Notes under the pieces: generated by a model
Told to the model about the DNA's origin: nothing
Database searches by the model: none
What the model saw: only the letters and a program-made list of their open reading frames with translations
Assembly (NCBI GenBank): GCA_910584145.1
Contig: CAJTXX010000049.1
Location: 1-16,768, forward strand
DNA: 16,768 nt
Reading direction: 5' to 3'
Source of the DNA: an uncultured Eggerthellaceae bacterium
GTDB lineage: Bacteria > Actinomycetota > Coriobacteriia > Coriobacteriales > Eggerthellaceae
Position numbers and translations under genes: made by a program
In this document: one piece after another, positions 15,339 through 16,768 of the stretch
Numbering within the stretch: the stretch's first letter is position 1
How the letters are laid out: each line of letters starts with the position of its first letter

Positions 15339-15683
15339 CTAGCGAATCGGTTCGGTCCCCCATGGCGCACCAGCGGGATTCAGCTTGCGCCGCGGCGAAA
15401 GCTCGTCGGCATGGATGATGCAATAGCGGATCCCCTTCAGTGTCACATACAGCGAGGCTATCTCATGCTTGGTACCATGATTGAACACTTCATACGTCAG
15501 ATACTCACGGTCGATCATCGGCTGATAGACCGGGCTGTCGATCACTTTCTCGAGCAGGATGTTGGTCGATTGTCGACCCAGCTCGTCCTGCTTCAACGTG
15601 ATGTTGTACAGGATATCTTCCTGCTCCTCAGTCAGACGCCCCAGCTCTTCTATCTCTGCCAAGATCTCTGCTTCTGTTGCCAT
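15339..15683 (-). CDS. Small uncharacterised protein, N-terminal coiled coil
   Basis: 114-residue protein that I do not recognise. Residues 2-45 are Glu-rich and heptad-like (ILAEIEELGRLTEEQEDIL), consistent with a coiled coil. Residues 50-95 look like a small alpha/beta domain (DREYLTYEVF, EIASLYVTLKGIRYCII). The tail is Pro-rich and ends GAPWGTEPIR. The ATG at 15683 follows AAGGAG with a five-base spacer, and an extended -10 promoter lies about 37 bases upstream; an ATG at 15740 would put the promoter inside the gene and is rejected. It is the first gene of the - strand cluster, 65 bases before the LRR gene, so it may be cotranscribed with the LRR/VWA/AAA genes. No function can be stated. 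Confidence 0.8.
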   Translation of the reverse strand: MATEAEILAEIEELGRLTEEQEDILYNITLKQDELGRQSTNILLEKVIDSPVYQPMIDREYLTYEVFNHGTKHEIASLYVTLKGIRYCIIHADELSPRRKLNPAGAPWGTEPIR

Positions 15684-15719
15684 GGATGCTCCTTCGAGAA
15701 CGCTGTTCCTTTTCTTGGG

Positions 15720-15728
15720 ATTATACCA
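15720..15728 (-). promoter_or_regulatory. Extended -10 promoter of the LRR/VWA/AAA cluster
   Basis: On the - strand the sequence reads TGGTATAAT, a consensus TATAAT preceded by the TGn extension. It lies 37 bases before the ATG at 15683, predicting a leader of about 30 bases. No good -35 box is seen at 16-18 bases, which an extended -10 can tolerate. It is the best promoter in the window and the likely start for genes 15683 back to 8989. Confidence 0.7.
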
Positions 15729-15760
15729 GCAAGACCGCATCGTTTTTGCGCATCACATAT

Positions 15761-15789
15761 AAAAAGGACCTGCACGGGGCAGGTCCTTT
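15761..15789 (-). terminator. Terminator of the oxidoreductase operon
   Basis: AAAGGACCTGC (15763-15773) and GCAGGTCCTTT (15779-15789) form an 11-pair stem with a five-base loop. On the - strand it is followed by TTTTTATA. It lies 23 bases beyond the stop of the 91-aa gene and just upstream of the cluster promoter, insulating the two units. Confidence 0.92.
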
Positions 15790-15812
15790 CCGTACTGACG
15801 AAGAGGCGGGAT

Positions 15813-16088
15813 CTACACGCCCTGGTAACCCTTAGAAGGATCGCTGTCGCCGACGCCGATGCCGGTGTCGCCAGCCTCATTGCCGGTACGCTTCGTGGAG
15901 GTGTAGCCACCCCAAGCACGAGCGATGTACTTATCCTTCACCCAGAAGATCTGAGCCTTCATCAGGTCGGGAGCGGTAACGCCACACTCAGCGAGAGCCT
16001 CGTCCTTGGACTTACCGCCAGCGATAAGCTCGTTCAGCTTATCAGCGGCCTCGTTCGCGGGCATCGCCAAAAACTCTTCTTTGGTCAT
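15813..16088 (-). CDS. Uncharacterised 91-aa protein downstream of the oxidoreductase subunits
   Basis: I do not recognise this protein. Residues 2-55 are predicted helical (TKEEFLAMPANEAADKLNEL, then GKSKDEALAECGVTAPDLMK), with a spacing that resembles a helix-turn-helix. The last 30 residues are Gly/Asp/Thr-rich and probably disordered. One Cys (in AECGV) is present and no metal motif. The ATG at 16088 has AGGAGG five bases upstream, so translation should be strong. It is the last gene before a terminator and follows the ferredoxin-like subunit after an 88-base gap containing a large hairpin. Possible roles are a small accessory subunit or maturation factor for the molybdopterin enzyme, or a regulator. 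These are guesses from position. Confidence 0.82.
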   Translation of the reverse strand: MTKEEFLAMPANEAADKLNELIAGGKSKDEALAECGVTAPDLMKAQIFWVKDKYIARAWGGYTSTKRTGNEAGDTGIGVGDSDPSKGYQGV

Positions 16089-16113
16089 CTTGACCTCCTA
16101 CGGTCCTCAATGC

Positions 16114-16158
16114 GGTTCCTTCGGCTCGGATTATATTCCAAATCGAACCGAAGGAACC
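16114..16158 (-). repeat. Intercistronic hairpin between the two small operon genes
   Basis: GGTTCCTTCGG (16114-16124) is the exact reverse complement of CCGAAGGAACC (16148-16158), giving an 11-pair stem with a 23-base loop that can pair further. No T tract follows, so it is not an intrinsic terminator. The loop contains a - strand TATAAT (16135-16130) with no convincing -35. It may stabilise or process mRNA, or be a regulated internal promoter for the 91-aa gene. Confidence 0.6.
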
Positions 16159-16176
16159 AATGGATGTCTAAAGATT

Positions 16177-16596
16177 CTAGAGCTGGAACAGGACCATCGG
16201 GCGGTCGAATTCCTTCATCTTCGCTTCCATTTCCTCAACCGTGCCGTAGTAGAGAGTACCGGACTCTTCCACCTGCACAGCGAGGGGACGCTGACCAGCC
16301 TTCTCACCCTCGGGGCCATAGTACTTCGAGAAGATCTGGGTCGGGCACGGAATGTAGAACCACTCCCAGTTCTCGCCGCAGGTCTCGTCACCGCCCTTGA
16401 AGAACGGGCCGACCTCGACCTCCTTGATGCCCCACTGGTCGAGAGGAAGCTGGAACTCTTCCTTGCATGCGATCTCGGCGGCATGATTGCCGGAGAAATA
16501 GCGGTAATCGCAAAGAAGGGCGTAGCGGGTACCGTCGTAGCGGGAATCCTTGATAGCAGATTCGAACTGCTTCTCGATCTCAGGAGTATTCGCCAT
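16177..16596 (-). CDS. Degenerate ferredoxin-like subunit of a molybdopterin oxidoreductase
   Basis: Looks like the small four-cluster-type subunit (DmsB/PhsB/transhydroxylase small-subunit family) that normally carries [4Fe-4S] clusters. RYALLCDYRYFSGNHAAEIA (24-43) aligns with the family block Y-C-SG-C-H-x-C-EIA-C, but three of the four cysteines are F34, N37 and A40; only C44 remains. The second block, PCPTQIF..Y (83-92) then RPLAVQVE (103-110), should read PT-x2-C-x2-C...P-x-C-x3-C; all four positions are F89, Y92, A106 and E110. WGIKEVEVGP (55-64), WEWFYIP (77-83) and YYGTVEEM (116-123) are well kept. At 139 residues it is short. AAAGGAAG lies eight bases before the ATG, and the catalytic-subunit stop is 23 bases upstream. 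It is a structured, expressed gene rather than a decayed one; the cluster-free prediction is inferred from aligning by eye. Confidence 0.78.
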   Translation of the reverse strand: MANTPEIEKQFESAIKDSRYDGTRYALLCDYRYFSGNHAAEIACKEEFQLPLDQWGIKEVEVGPFFKGGDETCGENWEWFYIPCPTQIFSKYYGPEGEKAGQRPLAVQVEESGTLYYGTVEEMEAKMKEFDRPMVLFQL

Positions 16597-16619
16597 CTAA
16601 TTCACTTCCTTTCGAATAA

Positions 16620-16768
16620 TTAATCAGCGTCGAGGCTGCGTACGCGGCGGACGTTGCACATAACGCCCTTGTACGGAGCACCGAAGCCCAGCTTGCCGAT
16701 GTTCATATGCGGCACGAGGCTGTTGAAGTTGGACTTCCACACGCCGAACAGGTTGGGCTCTTCGCCGT
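16620..16768 (-). CDS. C-terminus of a probable molybdopterin-dependent oxidoreductase
   Basis: Only the last 48 codons are in the window; the gene continues past the right edge. The peptide ends with PHMNIGKLGFGAPYKGVMCN followed by VRRV and a short tail. The G-x-PY-(K/R)-G-x-x-CNVR(K)V pattern resembles the C-terminal end of the molybdopterin-guanine-dinucleotide-binding domain in DMSO-reductase-family catalytic subunits. The downstream ferredoxin-like gene, 23 bases away, strongly supports this reading. The subfamily (respiratory reductase, catechol dehydroxylase or transhydroxylase) cannot be told from this fragment. Confidence 0.6.
   Translation of the reverse strand, partial: GEEPNLFGVWKSNFNSLVPHMNIGKLGFGAPYKGVMCNVRRVRSLDAD

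Noticed and set aside
16177..16596. Calling the ferredoxin-like gene a pseudogene
   Set aside because: The frame is intact, the flanking conserved blocks are kept, ribosome site and operon spacing are good, and the lost cysteines are precise substitutions rather than random damage.
1..16768. CRISPR arrays, tRNA/rRNA genes, insertion sequences, phage or attachment sites
   Set aside because: Scanning by eye found no regularly spaced repeats, cloverleaf-like genes, transposase motifs or duplicated ends; the regions between genes are short and accounted for by promoters and terminators.

Overview
The window is a GC-rich bacterial chromosome segment with short intergenic gaps, frequent TTG starts behind strong Shine-Dalgarno sites, and A-stem-T terminators. 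The gene content is a multi-helix MFS carrier, a molybdopterin-type oxidoreductase operon, a BspA-type leucine-rich repeat protein, a trigger factor not next to clpP/clpX, and a MoxR/VWA pair. This combination fits an anaerobic actinobacterium of the class Coriobacteriia, probably the Eggerthellaceae. That placement is an inference from style and content; no marker gene proves it.

Layout, left to right. (1) 1-1365: the 3' part of an MFS transporter on the + strand. (2) 1554-6128: an amino-sugar block. It holds nagA (-), an unrecognised 217-aa gene (+), then a translationally coupled pair on the - strand: an N-acylglucosamine 2-epimerase followed by an unusual ROK-like sugar kinase. Together these could take ManNAc to GlcNAc, GlcNAc-6-P and GlcN-6-P. 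(3) 6243-8893: a protein-folding block. A stand-alone trigger-factor C-terminal-like protein (+) converges on a - strand operon of full-length trigger factor and a SlyD-like FKBP isomerase. (4) 8989-15683: a - strand cluster, transcribed right to left. It starts with a small orphan protein behind an extended -10 promoter, then a cytoplasmic LRR protein, a VWA/DUF2201-like protein with a degenerate metallopeptidase motif, and a MoxR-type AAA+ ATPase fused to a SAM-dependent methyltransferase. This is the best candidate for an undescribed system in the window. (5) 15813-16768: the 3' end of a molybdopterin oxidoreductase operon on the - strand. It holds the C-terminus of the putative catalytic subunit, a ferredoxin-like partner subunit that has lost seven of its eight expected cluster cysteines, and a 91-aa protein of unknown function.

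Three convergent junctions (about 1400, 3500 and 7030) are closed by strong A-stem-T hairpins readable on both strands. The divergent junction at 6129-6242 is centred on a perfect 14-bp palindrome that places a -10-like hexamer on both strands. I saw no tRNA, rRNA, CRISPR array, insertion sequence or phage gene. No gene-free stretch exceeds 300 bases.
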